Notes: generated by a model from the letters alone, not told the origin. Positions 19,794 to 32,547 are shown, numbered from the stretch's first letter. The stretch: DNA of 64,000 bases from Glyphotaelius pellucidus (GCA_936435175.1 OW386556.1:9130201-9194200), one strand, 5' to 3'. A program made the numbers and translations.

Positions 19794-21952
19794 TTGCTTA
19801 ATTATAAATGTAGCCATTTCAAATACTTTTTTTTGTATAAAGGGTAATTTGGATTTCTTGTGTGTTTTAATGATTCATTGATTTATCAAAATAAATTAAG
19901 GTAAAATTTTCAGTTTTCCATCACTCTATGTAAGAGAATGTTACAGCCAATAAGCGACCGTATAAATTGCGGTGTAGATATACTGGTTGCACTTTAACTT
20001 AGTGTCCCCGTTCCATGCAAACGTCCCATACTTTACGAGGGCCAGAGCCGAGGTAGAGACTGCTGCCGGTATGCCATACGGGGTGCGGTTTTCCCCGGTC
20101 TGTGATTGGTCACTGCGGACGGGCTGAAAGACGACGCAACAGACGAATGATTTTCAAACGTATTCGCCTGCGGCGCGGCGCTTGGCGCATGGGCTGGTAT
20201 GCGGGGTATCTCAGGGATTGAAATGGTGCCGCCACCAGACAAAGATAAAGGGAAAAATAATATTTTTGATACATTAACATGCACGACAGACGTAATTTTG
20301 TACATCAAGGGTAAGAGTATTTCTAGATAGTTATTACCCAATAGGCATCGAATTACTTGGAGCTAATGGTGTTATAGCATCTCCGATTCGGAAATTTTAA
20401 TAGGATAATCTGCTACTGTTTTGTAACGCTGAATTGGATCTCGATAGGTTTGTTTTGTTTCACATGGCAAGGCCAGAATTCAAACTTATTGTCGAATTCG
20501 CACATTGGGTGCTGACACTGGCTGATAACTGCCCGCTGACAGCCGTCGTTAAGGAGCCGAAAATTGTTTAGAGTTCACATCGTAACGCTTTTGTCAACAT
20601 TTAATCGTCTTTATCGTGACAAACAAATGGACTCAAAACCTGAAAATACAGCAGTTAAGTCTAAATCATATTAAATTCATCCAGTGACTTCTTATGGTTC
20701 ATCCAGAAATAGCTGAATCGACCACGAAGGATCCCAATCCGGGCAAGATCGCCAACCTATTGTATCGCCAACCCATGTGAAATTACCTTGCTACTTTGAT
20801 TCAGGAAAACATACCAGTTCGAGATCCACAGGCGTAGCTCGTATAGAGTGGACTTTCAGCTCCACTCTAACCATCGTTAACATCGCTCTCATCTTATATC
20901 AGCCACTATTCACAAAATCAAGGTTAATATTACTAAAAAAGTATAATCATGTTGTATTGTATCATAGCGCTTTCACACAAACGAAATATTGAATTCCGTA
21001 AGTCTATACATAAACTTTATAAATTTATAATAAGTCTAATTTAAATTATTTTTTTTAAATGAATAATGACCTTCTAACTTAAATAACTGCGTATTTATTT
21101 TTATTTTTATAGTTAGTTTTAATAGTTAAAATAAATGTCAGTTTTAATTTTTCAAGATCCTCCGATAACCACCGTATCTAGTGTGACGTCATCATGGCCA
21201 AAAGTTTTAGTTATTTTCAACAGATGTTGTCATTTTGTATGGAAGAAGCTATGAAACTATTCAATAAGTAAAACGTTATTTAGGTGGAATTATTTATTTA
21301 TTTTATTTTATTATTATATTTTTCAATATTATTAAGGGAGAGTGGTATAATAATTGTTTGAAATTATTATTTTTTTGGCTTTACGAATCGAAATTCAATA
21401 TTATGGAAACCGAAGCATCAATTTTGTAGGCAACTGAAATCAGCTGTTCGTCGCCGGCCATTTTGAAAATCAGAATTGGAGCGCTGCGACAGGCATTACA
21501 GGATGTTTTTAGACATTTAAAGTTTTTGAATATTTTGAATAATATAGATAAACTAATAGAAATTCTCTTTTTTGATACTGAATTATTGAGGCCTAAATAA
21601 TGTTTCAATTAAAACAATAACTATTATATGTCTAAACCTCTATAAACCAATAACACGGAATGTTGAATGGCTTGTCATTTTTCAATACAAATATACCAGG
21701 TGACTGGAGAATTATGGACGCGGTGACGTCACACCTTACAAATTCAATAATACCAACTTGACAGGGTTTTTTAATGACGCCTTTTAAAATGGACTTTTTA
21801 ATATTTTTTTAACGTTAAATATTATTTAATAACACTTATATATTCACAATCAGCGTTTATTGGTCTATATTCTATAAGAACATAATTTTTATAAACCATA
21901 ATATTTTTCACTGGAGTTCCTTATTGTATAAAATTGTTAACAATATATACAT
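19794..21952. other. Sparse region with one GC-rich island and a repeat fragment
   Basis: A GC-rich stretch at about 20030-20240 stands out from its AT-rich surroundings and has a 102-codon minus-strand frame (20033-20341) rich in P, S and A. I cannot tie it to a family; an exon or promoter of a host gene cannot be excluded. At about 20945-21000 GCTTTCACACAAACGAAAT and TTGAATTCCGTAAGTCTA repeat 60855-60905 in the opposite orientation. The rest is unassigned. Confidence 0.3.
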
Positions 21953-22362
21953 ATTTTTTTACATGAGCTCCTCACAAGAGGCCCTGTGGAAAATGATTTC
22001 CATCAGTGTCTACGTCATCTTAGGGGATGCTATGTTTAGGGTTTTTTAAGGGAAGGCAGGAGAGGAAGTTCCGAGAACGAAGAAGGTATGAAGGGAATGT
22101 AGGAAACTGGTGGTCAGTGTATCCAGGAGTGACTGACGTGTGAATACAAGACGATGGATAGAGAGAGTCTGACTAGAAATAGGTAGAGACTGGTTGAAGT
22201 CTGAGAATCGGCCAGCCACGCAGTAGCTGGGCAGACGCACCGCCAAGACCTGGACAAACCTCATCTCTTGAATCAGACACCCCTGCTATTTTACCAAACG
22301 TAGCGTACCACTTGGAGTACCACACGAGAGATGTGTCGGTACCCATACCAGGCTTCCAATTG
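21953..22362 (-). mobile_element. SINE1 copy, long form, diverged
   Basis: On the minus strand GGGTACCGACACATC start, GTACGCTACGTTTGG, CCAGTCTCTACC, CTTCCCTTAAAAAACCC, then a decayed tail (GGGCCTCTTGTGAGGAGC) and poly(A). Older than the copies at 24507 and 42207. Confidence 0.65.
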
Positions 22363-23400
22363 AAAATTGATTTATAAACTAGATAGAAATAGTTCTCCCC
22401 TTCTTACGTAAGGCCTTAGAAGTTTGCCAAGTTCAAATTATTGTTAAATACATCCATATTGTTTAAATACCGGTCAGTGGTTCAGTGGGATTCCTCGGCT
22501 GGCTTAGTCCTCCATCACGACTCAAGCCTCCTGTGTGGAGCTCATGTAAAAAAAAGCAACATTTTCGGCTTACTGTGGTGGTAGTAGGAGATTTTCAAGC
22601 ATTGTAGGGTTATTCGTAATCCTGAAATGTTTGCCTTTCTTTAAAAAAAAAATATTTGTTACCAACGCTGTGCACGTGCACGTTGTATTGGGGAATGCAA
22701 ACCATTGTTGATTGATTTCATTACATAATAGTTCAATAAACACAATTGTTGCATGCTTATTGTTATATCCTTAGCATGACGTTACGGGGCTAGTCATAAT
22801 CATCAGAATGGGCATCGTCATTCATCATTGATCAATAAAATCGAAATAAAAATCATTTTACATTTATTTGGACCTTTTTAATATCTTAAAAATCCACATA
22901 CAACCCCGGAGGTCCACCAATAACATCGCACACGCTAATCCGAATGATGTATTACTTTAAGGCGTAGTAATTAATCGTCCAACACCTTTTGAAGGATTCG
23001 AGGTATGTAGGAACATCGCCATTCCCCATCGGACATTGGACATTGCACATTGAACACTGGACAAGGGACAAGTTTCTTTTAGGCACGTCCCGATAAGGTC
23101 CTTTAGGCCCCGAGCCGCGATAATCGAACATTTTGGCCCAATCTTCTGTCAACGTTTATAAATGAGTCTGATTGAAAATACACGCGAATGTTTATGGCAA
23201 GCGGAATCACAATATTATTTTTCTTTCGGTTTGACTTTTTTAATCCTTTTTGGTTTTTAATTCCGATACGAAATTTGTTTTTAACGCCCATGATGTCTTT
23301 TGGGACACTGTGAGAACTTTTAAAAAGATATAAACACATTAATTTTAAAATAATACAATAAATTATATAATCTTCATTTTAACCTCTCAGGCATCGAACT
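22363..23400. other. Spacer with an isolated shared tail
   Basis: At 22527-22554 AGCCTCCTGTGTGGAGCTC and ATGTAAAAAAAA form an isolated SINE1/LINE 3' end in plus orientation. At about 23030-23070 a short degenerate GGACATT-type repeat occurs. No gene recognised. Confidence 0.35.
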
Positions 23401-23960
23401 TACTTTGTCGGAAGGTCAAAATATTTCCGCTTCGCAATAAAATCCAAATAAATGGAAAATGTTGGAACGCATCCGAAAATTAAAAATTGTTTTTGAAAGG
23501 TGATAAAGTTTTTCATTTGAAATTTTATATTTCGAATTAAAGATAATTTTTTAAGAATAGAAATTTTGAATATAAAAAGTTTTAAAAATTTTTTACCTTA
23601 CGTTTTTTTCTAACTAAAATAATTACTGATAAAGCAAAAAAAATTGGCATATTTTATTGGCAAATGCATTATAAACATTATCGTAAACTCACTGTCGTTT
23701 CATCAAAATATAATTAATAAAAAATTTCCAAAAAATTTTTTTTTTCAAATCGCGGTCGGAAACTTTGTATTCATAAGGATGAACACTTTAATTATTTTGC
23801 GGTACACTTTTAAATTTGAAAAAAAAGTGTGGTGTTTTCTCTTTCTAACACCGTTAAGATAATATTTCTAACCATGAGAGTAAGGGAGATACACTGATTT
23901 CTATGAGACCTATATGAGTTGTTCCGAAAACCGAACAAATCAGCCCTAGGGGCTAAAAAT
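23401..23960 (+). repeat. Unclassified dispersed repeat (rep-B), copy 1
   Basis: GGTCAAAATATTTCCGCTT, then AATTAATAAAAAATTTCC, AAATCGCGGTCGGAAACTTT, GTGTGGTGTTTTCTC, and ATTTCTATGAGACC. The same order appears at 44640-44950, and inverted and partial at 52650-52850. AT-rich and non-coding. Confidence 0.5.
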
Positions 23961-24506
23961 AATGACTGATCGGAGTTGTGTACTAGTCCCAGCGTGAGAT
24001 CGTACCAGACGTCATCGTTCTAATGTCTTCTGTCTTTTTTGTTTTAGAACAAGACGCGCGAGAACGAGAAGAAAACATTACGAACTCTCGGTGGAATTAA
24101 TTTAAGATTAACAGGTCATTCTTATTTTCAAAAAATTTAACTCTACGAGGTGTCCGGAGGTAAAGTGCGCTAACTTCGGGAGGTGATTCTAAATTATGGT
24201 GACACGATAGCTAATCCCGTAACAGTTGGCCCCCGATATTATAATTATGATCGACATTATAATTTTTTTTGGCATTATTTAACAATTTCAAACTTAAAAT
24301 CAACTTCAAAAATACCTTTAATAAAATCAACTGAATTTATTTACAGTGCAATTTGTTGTACGTATGCGTTAGTATATGCTGTATATAAAAAGGTAGTTAT
24401 GCCATTGATCCATTTGAATGAAAATATATTTTATGCCCATCCTTTTTATTTTTTTATGCCCATCCTTTCAGTTCACCCGTTCAGGAACATTTAGTTATAT
24501 TTTATG
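23961..24506. other. Unassigned spacer
   Basis: A 103-codon frame at 24183-24494 has no recognisable feature and a composition like its surroundings; probably chance. Confidence 0.3.
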
Positions 24507-24938
24507 TTTTTTTTCACATTAGCTTCACGCTGGAGCTGAGTAAAATAATTTCCATCAGGGCCTATGTCATCTTAGGGATGTTGTGTGGAAGGTCTTTTTT
24601 AGGAAAAAAAGGAGAGGAAGTTCTGGGAAGGATAAAGGTTTGAGGGGTGAATAGGAATCTGGGGTAAGTGTGTCCTGAAGCGACAGATGTCTGATACCAT
24701 CCTTCCAACTGGGGTGCAAGGTGATGGGCCGAGAGAGCCCAACTGGAGAGGTCTCTGTCAACCAGTCTCCTGATCCGGTACGACACGCACTAGGTGGGCA
24801 GACGTATCCGCCGTCAAGACTCAACCAAACCTCACCCCATGAACCTGGGTACCCCTGGTGGGTGTCCTACGGCAAAGGTATTGGTTATCCTATAAATGGT
24901 GGCCGGGGCGGCGGTACCCATGCCCGACTCCCAAATTG
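24507..24938 (-). mobile_element. SINE1 copy, long form
   Basis: A nearly full copy on the minus strand: TTTGGGAGTCGGGCATGGGT, CGCCGCCCCGGCCACC, CCCATGAACCTGGGT in reverse, GCCCAACTGGAGAGG, CTTCCCAGAACTTCC, and a tail with an intact inner hairpin (CCCTGATGGAAATTATTTT) before poly(A). Confidence 0.75.
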
Positions 24939-25809
24939 AATTGCAAGGAGGTATACCGTATTTTCCCTAAACCGACTGCATATTGTAAACAAGTATGCCG
25001 AAGGGCAACTGTCGGGAGATCAACTGTCATAAAATACTAAATGATAGCACTTACCTCCAAGTTAAAAAGATTTTTTTTCGAAATTCCAACGTTGGTAGTT
25101 TTCAGGTAAAAAAGCTTAATTTTTTAACTGAAAAAAAATTAACATTCTTCCGTGAAAAAAATGGATAGACGTGGTAATTTTTCAGGTCTACAAAAAAAAA
25201 TTTTTTTTTCGTTTGAAACGCGATGATCCTTAAGCATTTCATTTAAAACTTACAGCTTCAAAAATTCTACAATTATAATATCCTGTAATTTTTCACGGGA
25301 CTGCAGTAGTAGATAAAATATAATTTGGAATATAACATAGATAATATTACAAAATATAAATCACTCGTGCTAAATAGATAATTTAGTTCTGTGGTAGTTG
25401 TGTTGAACCAAATTTATGTTGCCTTATATTTACGATGTTAATAGATGATAGATGCATTTTCTTTCGCAATTTCGGTCCACTGCAGCATCCGTCGTACCAA
25501 TTAATCTCTATTATCAGAAACTAATACTGATGAATAGCAATAAGGACCTGCATTATAACGGCAATGCATCTCCGTGCACAATTGCTTCCATAAACTTTAA
25601 CATCAACAACATAAATATTGCCAATGGCACATCCTGTAGCGTGGGATGGGTTAAACAATGGGAAAAATCGATCAAGATATCAATTGATTAAAATGATTTC
25701 AAGTTTAAGTGATAATGATACTAGACAATGTGTACCATTCGTTGATGATGAGATTGGGCAGCATTGTGAGGGGAGTCAAGAAGGCACTATCCGAATTTCT
25801 ACCGATGCA
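24939..25809. other. Unassigned spacer
   Basis: AT-rich. Two overlapping short frames (25452-25691 and 25618-25821) have no family I know. Confidence 0.3.
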
Positions 25810-25930
25810 TATCTCCCTTGAAAATTTGACGTTTTTAAGCTCTTAAAAAAATATATGTTATTTTTGAAGATAATATCTATACAACCCCCACGCCGAAACG
25901 CAAATTATATGAAATTCCCTCGATAGAAAA
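25810..25930 (+). repeat. Second copy of the 115-bp repeat at 3518
   Basis: ATCTCCCTTGAAAATTTGAC to TTCCCTCGATAGAAAAG; differs from the first copy by a handful of substitutions and a 2-bp insertion. Confidence 0.6.
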
Positions 25931-26479
25931 GAATCGCGAAGTATGCTCCCACAATTTTTATTTTCAAGCCTGTCTCTATTATTTAACAAGTTGTATCTAT
26001 GAAAAAATTCGCAGTGTTTCTTTGAACGTTGTTTTAGACAACCCCACGAGATTTTTGCTCTATTTTAAACGAGTCATGTTTTATTAAGCATTTTCACAAT
26101 TTTCGCTATAAAATTATCTTTGAAAATATTAGCGCGCTCTGTCCAACATTCGTAATTACATATCTCTCCATCTTCTTCTCTTTGAGCCGGGAAGCGTCGC
26201 CTTAAAGAAGGGTCTGCTGGAAGGGGTTTTGTGGAAACTACGAAGTGCTCCGTTCCATTTTGTGTGCCATTTTTTAAGTGGCAGAAATTTCTCATTTTCA
26301 TGCTGACCGAGGAACTAATGAACGAACTGACCATTATCGTGATTACTACGCCGGTTATTAATACACCGGTCATTTACGTCATTATCGCCCTTATTACGTC
26401 GGTATTACACCTTCTTTCAGCCAACGTATCAAACGTATACAAATATTTGGACAACGGATTTCAAGTCAAGATGCCTGCA
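25931..26479. other. Unassigned spacer with a hydrophobic open frame
   Basis: A plus-strand frame of 106 codons at 26231-26551 contains a hydrophobic stretch (IIVITTPVINTPVIYVIIAL) but runs into the MITE-A element on its right. I do not recognise it and favour a chance frame. Confidence 0.2.
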
Positions 26480-26488
26480 GATACAAGT

Positions 26489-26679
26489 GGTGATCGGGCA
26501 ACTCGGAATGAAACCAATTCAGAACCATTTCAGATAAGTCATTTAGAGTGATAAAAAATATGTATAAAAAATTGGTTAAATAGGTTACGTTAGGTTAGGA
26601 TTATCGGCTAATTTAAAATCATTTTTTGTAGCTTTTAATTACTTTTCAACTTTAATCTCAGTTGGCATGAAACCGAAAT
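26489..26679. mobile_element. MITE-A copy
   Basis: Left end GGTGATCGGGCAACTCGG, right end CAGTTGGCATGAAACC. The inner part contains GGTTACGTTAGGTTAGG. The flanks GATACAAGT and GAAATAAGT agree at 7 of 9 positions, in line with a decayed 9-bp target duplication. Confidence 0.65.
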
Positions 26680-27129
26680 AAGTATATCGACTTTGTTTAT
26701 ATCTACGGCCATATATCCGTCCTGCTTTCCCCTTTGGGGACACTTAATTATCGTATTTTCTAAGCAAACTGCATATATTAACATGACAAGCATATCGACG
26801 AATTATCAAGAAACCTGTAATAATATCAATAATGTTATTACATACACATTAATCCGTAACTACTTCCATAGAACTTTAAGGTATCCACTAAGGTGATCCA
26901 CTAGTCCTAGAGAAATTCGGCAACAAATCCACCCCTCTTTTGGGAAGAGATTTAAAAATACTTGAGAAAAAGTTTTTGAAAACTTTGAAGAAGGTTTTTG
27001 AGAGTTGTTTTTCATTGGTTGATTTCGTAAAGGCACGTAAAAAACATTAACTCCTTTTTAGCGCATTGTTTATTATAATAACAAGGAAAATTAAAATCGA
27101 TTGCACGGAATCAAGTTATGTGAAGTCTA
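26680..27129. other. Unassigned spacer
   Basis: No gene or repeat recognised. Confidence 0.3.
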
Positions 27130-27615
27130 GAGACGTCCACACACCCCCGAATCCGGGAGGCGACCAAGACGCGCTATTGGCCTTCTGCAGATGGCACAAG
27201 GATGAAATTCGCAGCTGGGTAACGCCTCTTTTAATTCACTTAAAAAAAATATCGCCAAAACTCATGCTTTATTTTATTTTGTGAACTTCAGGCAAAATAT
27301 ATAAAAATGTTTTCCGATTATTTTGTAAAGAACTTAATTCGTCATATTATATATTGTAACTTTATTCGAAAATGGATTCATTAGTAGGAGATTTTGGCTC
27401 TAGAAAGTAATTTTAATAAGCCTCATACTTTATTTTTTTCCCGACTTACAAAAGGACTTATTAAAAAATACTCGATTATTTCTAAGGCCTAGATGTGTCC
27501 TACTCGCAGTATTTAATTGAAGAATTTATAATATTTCTAAATGATCAAATTTTCAAACCAAAAACACATGATTTTGTATGCTTTTGCATTATATCGCATG
27601 GCTTCATCTTAAGCA
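27130..27615 (+). repeat. Unclassified dispersed repeat (rep-A), copy 1
   Basis: Starts near CGACCAAGACGCGCTATT, has CTGGGTAACGCCTCTTTTAA, GTGAACTTCAGGCA, GCAGTATTTAATTGAAGAAT, AAAACACATGATTTTG and GCATGGCTTCATCTTAA. A second copy in the same orientation lies at 43664-44070 and a partial inverted one at 17575. The GC-rich start may be the end of a coding region, but no protein can be followed. Confidence 0.55.
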
Positions 27616-27777
27616 CTTCTTTTTAAAAATCTTAATAGGCTTACACTTTGTTTAACATTATAAAATAATAAAACCATATACCTGCTTGCATTGTATCTAC
27701 TTATAATATAAACTGAATATGAAAGATATTATTTTTCATACTTAGTTCATTATATTATGCAATGTACATACACTTAT
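27616..27777. other. Unassigned AT-rich spacer
   Basis: Nothing recognised. Confidence 0.3.
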
Positions 27778-28235
27778 AATTATTTATTTATTAACGTACT
27801 AACGTCCAATTTACAACCAATTAACACGAAATTTTGGAAATGCACATTACAAGAATAAAGGATGGTATATGAAAGCAAAGACAAACAGACAAAACATAAG
27901 AAAATAGAAGTGTCAAGTCAAGTCAAGACTTTGCTAAAAATAGATTAATATAAAATATCTTCAATTGTTTAGTTAGCGACAAAAATCATTTAGGCTTATG
28001 CCAAAAAAATCAAGGTCTTGACGTGAGTTGACCATTCTACACATTCTGGATGGTGGTGAATTATAACCATAATTAGTCGAGTGTTGATTGAGGAAGAGCA
28101 GTTCTTTATTTCTGAGTCTACGAGAAGGTATATTGAATGAGATGAGTTGTAATAATTTAGGTGAGTCAATAATATAGTTGATAATTTTGAAAAAACATTA
28201 TTATCCCTTACCTACGATGTATTCACGTAAAAGTC
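27778..28235 (-). mobile_element. 5'-truncated LINE, 3' end and C-terminal coding
   Basis: On the minus strand the C-terminal codons (27973-28220) read INYIIDSPKLLQLISF, NIPSRRLRNKELLF, HSTNYGYNSPPSRMCRMVNS, then FFGISLNDFCR and a stop. This is the familiar C-terminal end of insect Jockey-like RT proteins (NIPSR ... TNYG.NSP..RMCR). A 3' untranslated stretch of about 190 bp follows and ends in AATAAATAAAT. The catalytic RT part is gone. Confidence 0.7.
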
Positions 28236-28959
28236 TTGAAGGCATTAATAAATAAATAGATAAAAAAAAAAAAAATTGACTATTCAAGGGTTACATTTTA
28301 TTTCCGAAACACCTTAATTTTAGCTCTCATCCTCCGGTTCAACTGCTGAGACACTTACCGCTTAGCCACGTATATCATCGTGCAATAGCATCGTGCTAAG
28401 CTACAAAGAACGTCATAAAGTAATATAATTCTTTTTGCAACAAGTGAGGCATATTCCCTTACCGTTTCACTCGATACCTAACTTAGTGGCTAGGCTGTAC
28501 ATAGGCACACCACGAGTCACGCTACATATCCCCACACGGTGTGGCAGACTATCTGTGTGGTTGGATGTCTGTTGGGCTGGGTGCATTACCTCAATCTCTT
28601 GTACCTATGTCCACTACCTCTGTACAGCGTTAGTACGTGGCCGGGTACAGATGATGTTCTACCACTTTACCTGGTCCGCAGTTGTATCTTTCCGAATTGA
28701 TCAATTACTCCGGCCGTGTGATTTGTGGGTCTGCCGGTGGATATGGGCCGGAATTTATCGTCTCCGGCAGTGGCGAATCCAAAGGTGTTTGCCGTAAAAC
28801 ATAACTCGATAAACTAATGTGAAGTTTATAATGTATTGTGGGAGGCAGGACGTAGGATTGTAGGATAGGGCCGATGTAGACGCATAAGGAGAATTGCAAA
28901 ATATAATTCGAATATCCACTGAAACTAGTGAAATTGAAACTGATCGTAATTATTTAACA
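28236..28959. other. Unassigned spacer with an unrecognised open frame
   Basis: A less AT-rich stretch at 28440-28800 carries a 120-codon plus-strand frame rich in W, C and R. I find no domain, and its composition suggests a chance frame. CGGCAGTGGCGAATCC at 28764 looks like a hAT-type end (CAGTGGCG), but no partner end was found. Confidence 0.25.
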
Positions 28960-29272
28960 TTTATTGGATAACCAATATCCCTGTCATAGGTCACCCAAAT
29001 CGTTCGTCAAGTTTGGTGATTTAGCAGCAGTGTCCGGGATGATGGGGTGAAGTTTCCAGATCGTAAGAAACTGGTTGAGGAAGACCTAACCTTGACCTCT
29101 AAAGCCGGAATATCTAGACATCGATCGATTGCACTGCAGTGGGAGGGATGGATTCATACGTCCGTCCCTCCTGGATTTCTATCCACCCCTCATACCCCAT
29201 TCCTTCCCAGAACTTCCTCTCCGCAGCTCGCACTGCGGAGGTTTATTTTTACCCTTCTTTCTTAAAAAAAAT
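28960..29272 (+). mobile_element. SINE1 copy without its tail
   Basis: TTTATTGGATAACCAATATCC, GTCATAGGTCACCC, TTTAGCAGCAG, GGATGGATTCATACGTCCGT, CCCAGAACTTCC. It stops before the shared hairpin, and part of the middle is rearranged. Confidence 0.65.
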
Positions 29273-29284
29273 GCAGGTGGTAAG

Positions 29285-29415
29285 AAAATCATCTTTCATC
29301 ACTGAAGACAATATTAGCGACTCTATCGACAAATGAAAAAATCAGAAAAAAGATACGTTCACGTCTAGGAATTTAACCCAGCTTTGCGCTGCTCTACCAC
29401 TGAGCTCATGGGACC
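29285..29415 (-). mobile_element. SINE3 copy, tRNA-like head
   Basis: On the minus strand the head reads ATGAGCTCAGTGGTAGAGC (A box) and GCTGGGTTAAATTCC (B box with one change). ATCTTTTTTCTGATTTTTTC and GTCGCTAATATTGTCTTCA follow as body. The same body occurs in the fold-backs at 32548-33660. Confidence 0.6.
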
Positions 29416-31699
29416 TTATCCTCTTCGGTCATATTAACCTGTATCCCTACTTCGACTAAGAATTACCAACATTACTTCACGCAAATTTCTTTATGCATTT
29501 TTGCCAAATGCTATCTATTTAGATCTAGATGGTGTTTTGGATAAAGTTGTCGATTTTTATTTAATGTGCGACATCTATTGACTTTTTTGTAAGAGTAGGA
29601 CGAATATTCATAAAAATAAATCTTTAACTCAGGCTGTGATTTTTTGAAATTCATCATTTTGATTGATTTCTTTAAGACCAAAGTTCCGTGTTAACTTTTT
29701 ATTTCCTAAGCAGAATCCAGCATTCCAAAACAAGACACAATACAACAAAACAGTTGTGAAAAACAGGTGAAATTTTTACCTTCCTAATCTGACCCTGGGT
29801 AGATTAAGCCACCAGTCCTAGCCAAATCTAGCAACATCCTTCTAGTCAACAGATTGGTGGACCAGCAATGTCCTGGCGCGCGTTCCGTGGCAATAACTGC
29901 ACGCGCTTTACCGCACGACACCGAGGCATGCAGTGCAATGCAGGCACTAGATAATCCAGCGGCTGTATGGAATCTATTCGGAATGGAGATAAGAACGGCA
30001 GCGGGGACTCTGAACACTGGACACTGGGAGAGATGCTGGATACGTTAAATTTGGGCACTAGGTTATGTGGATTTGAGTGGAAGATTTATGTTTAGGAAAG
30101 TAGATGAATTATTTACATTGTTATTATTATAGCTTTGATTTAGTTTGGTTTGTGGCATCTGAGTTTGAGATATGTTTCCTGGTGAAATAGGCAAGTTTTT
30201 AAAGCTTTGACTATTAAGAGGGAATAAATAACCAGACAAAACCGGAAATATGTCATTTTTAAATCAAATTTTAGACATATTGACTCTTTTCCACAAAAAC
30301 AATTACAAACTGATTTTGAAAGGCTTGATTTTTATCTAGTAAAGCTATTTTTAAAATTTTGAGAAAACGTGTTTATTTTAAGTACAATAAGGATTTACAA
30401 TAGATCGTTGGCAGATTTATTAAATTTTCAAACAAAATTTTGTATTTTACAACATACATTTCAAATTATATAATCATGCAGTAAAATAAATCAATAAATT
30501 ATTCGGGAAAGCTACTTCCCAGAATTTAAATTTTAGTTCAAATAAAATCATAAAAAAAAGATCCGTGCCCTTGTTTTGTGACGAAAATACTCCAGTTTGT
30601 CTATTTATTTACGGTCTTACAAACTAATATATTTAAAAAAATATATATATTATTTACTTAAACATTATTGAAAAATTATAAATACTTATGATCAAGAAAT
30701 AATTTTAAAAAAAGACATAATATTAATTGTTTTACCATCACGAGTTTGAGCATTTTTGAATTTGGGTATTTATCAAAGCAAATTTGGAATGAAATAAAAT
30801 CGATATTGAGTTAGTATGTTCAAATGCTGGTATGGAAAATAATTAATCTTTCTCATCGGAACCGCCCTGTACCGTTGCAAGAGTACGATTGCAAGATCAT
30901 CGTTCGACGACATTAAATTCTTGGCCGCAGCTGTTAATGAACTGCTGATTACTGACGGAGCATAGCGAGGTGACTACTAACTCGCAATAATTCATCCGTA
31001 TGTAAATTTATTTTTACTGTCAGGTTTGATTGAAGATGGTGGCTGTTTTAATAATTCAGTTAAGAAGCATTTTTCAAATACGAAATCATTGTATTTATTT
31101 GGACCTTCTTATGCGCATCTTACTGAAGAAAGTTTGACAAAAGAATTTCCATTGAGATGTAACATTTCTTTGATATAATTTCACACCTGAAAACATAATT
31201 ATCACTGAGATAGTGACATTTTTATAAACTAATTGCATACCTTAACAAAGTTTGAAAAAAATAATTATCATTTTCGTTGTGTCATATTTATGCACTTACT
31301 GTATAATTTAATAAAGTTTGAAAAAATAAATGTCTTTGAAATATTGACGTTTCTTTGGACTAATTATGAAATTCCTCATTTGATAAAAAAAAAATATTAA
31401 AAAATGATTCATAATTAAGTAAATGGTTATATAAATACCTACTTTTCAAATTTTATGATTTCAGAGGATATTTAGAATTAGATTTTTTTTTATTTTGAAT
31501 TTTTTTAAATTTTTCAACGTTTTAGTAGAATATTTTTATGATAAGCTTTTTTATTCAACTTTTTCATGATTGAAGATTAAAATACTGCATATTTAAAGAC
31601 AAAAGTATATTTCAGATATTATATTATAAAAGTATATTTCAAAAATCTAAAAGATAATTTTATCTAGTTTCCATAAATGTATTTGTTTTTATAATACGT
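29416..31699. other. Long unassigned AT-rich region
   Basis: No gene recognised. A GC-richer patch at 29780-30050 has short overlapping frames on both strands without any family. At about 31160-31370 a degenerate tandem pattern (TTAACAAAGTTTGAAAAA, then TTTAATAAAGTTTGAAAAA) suggests an old duplication with a unit of roughly 70 bp. Confidence 0.3.
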
Positions 31700-31820
31700 T
31701 TGAGGAGCGACAACGTCCACAATCTACCCTGGAGCTTCTAAACTGGAGAGAGCTGGCACAAAATCGAGATGAGTGGAGGAAGACTCTTGAGGAGGATAAG
31801 ATCCATCAGGAGTTGTAGAG
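31700..31820 (+). pseudogene. C-terminal remnant of a LINE reverse transcriptase
   Basis: The plus strand codes for ERQRPQSTLELLNWRELAQ, NRDEWRKTLEEDKIHQEL and a stop. The pattern W..LAQ.RD.WR is common near the C-terminus of insect LINE proteins. It is too short to place in a clade and has no recognisable 3' end. Confidence 0.45.
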
Positions 31821-32327
31821 CCAAGAGTGATGATGATGAATATCTTTAAAAATAAGAAATATATAAGACATTTAAAATAGGTTGGAAAAATTCCAAAATT
31901 TGTTCAGAAATTATAAATAAAACAAGCATGCAATAATAACAAGTATCAATAGGTAAACTACCCCTTCTGGCTAAACTAAACCGCCTGGCTATGTAAGCAT
32001 TATATACATCTTTCCTTGAACAATTTATTTGTCTGTCATTTTTTAATTAGTTATGTTTTCAGATCCACGGTCATCAACCAACCGTCACAGAAGTTACATC
32101 AATTGAATAAATTTTTCAGGAGGTTTTTTTAGTAAGACTGATTGGGTTTAGTAAATAATGATACCGATTTATACGTGTAAGCAATGACGAAGTGACAATT
32201 TTTTGGTTCCTAAACTGGCCCTTGCAACACGTAGATCACAAATTAACAAGCACGTTATGAAACAAAGGAATGTTTAGTGTAAATAACACTGAGATTTCTC
32301 AAATAACTGAGGCAATATTAGCAACTC
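31821..32327. other. Unassigned spacer
   Basis: Nothing recognised. Confidence 0.3.
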
Positions 32328-32330
32328 TTA

Positions 32331-32544
32331 GGACGGGTTGTTTCAAAAAATTTGATGGATTCATCAAATATTTGAAGTTAGTTTTCACGTTCTGCGTAAG
32401 TTCTATTCAAGTTCTGTGATGATTTTTGTGAATCAACTGGTCTATAATGATGTAATAATAGAACTTGAATAGAACTTACGCAGAACGTGAAAATTTACAA
32501 CAAATATTTGATGAATCCATCAAATTTTTTGAAACAACCCATCC
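32331..32544. mobile_element. Fold-back MITE, Harbinger-like, TTA duplication
   Basis: Two arms of about 85 bp are nearly perfect inverted repeats: the left end GGACGGGTTGTTTCAAAAAA pairs with the right end TTTTTTGAAACAACCCATCC, and the inner arm ends TAGAACTTGAATAGAACTT mirror each other. TTA lies on both sides (32328-32330, 32545-32547), compatible with the TWA duplications of PIF/Harbinger. Non-coding. Relatives lie at 54432-54618 and near 54842. Confidence 0.7.
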
Positions 32545-32547
32545 TTA

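Noticed and set aside
28435..28797. 120-codon open frame
   Set aside because: No domain, signal or repeat relation is visible; codon make-up looks random, so no gene was called.
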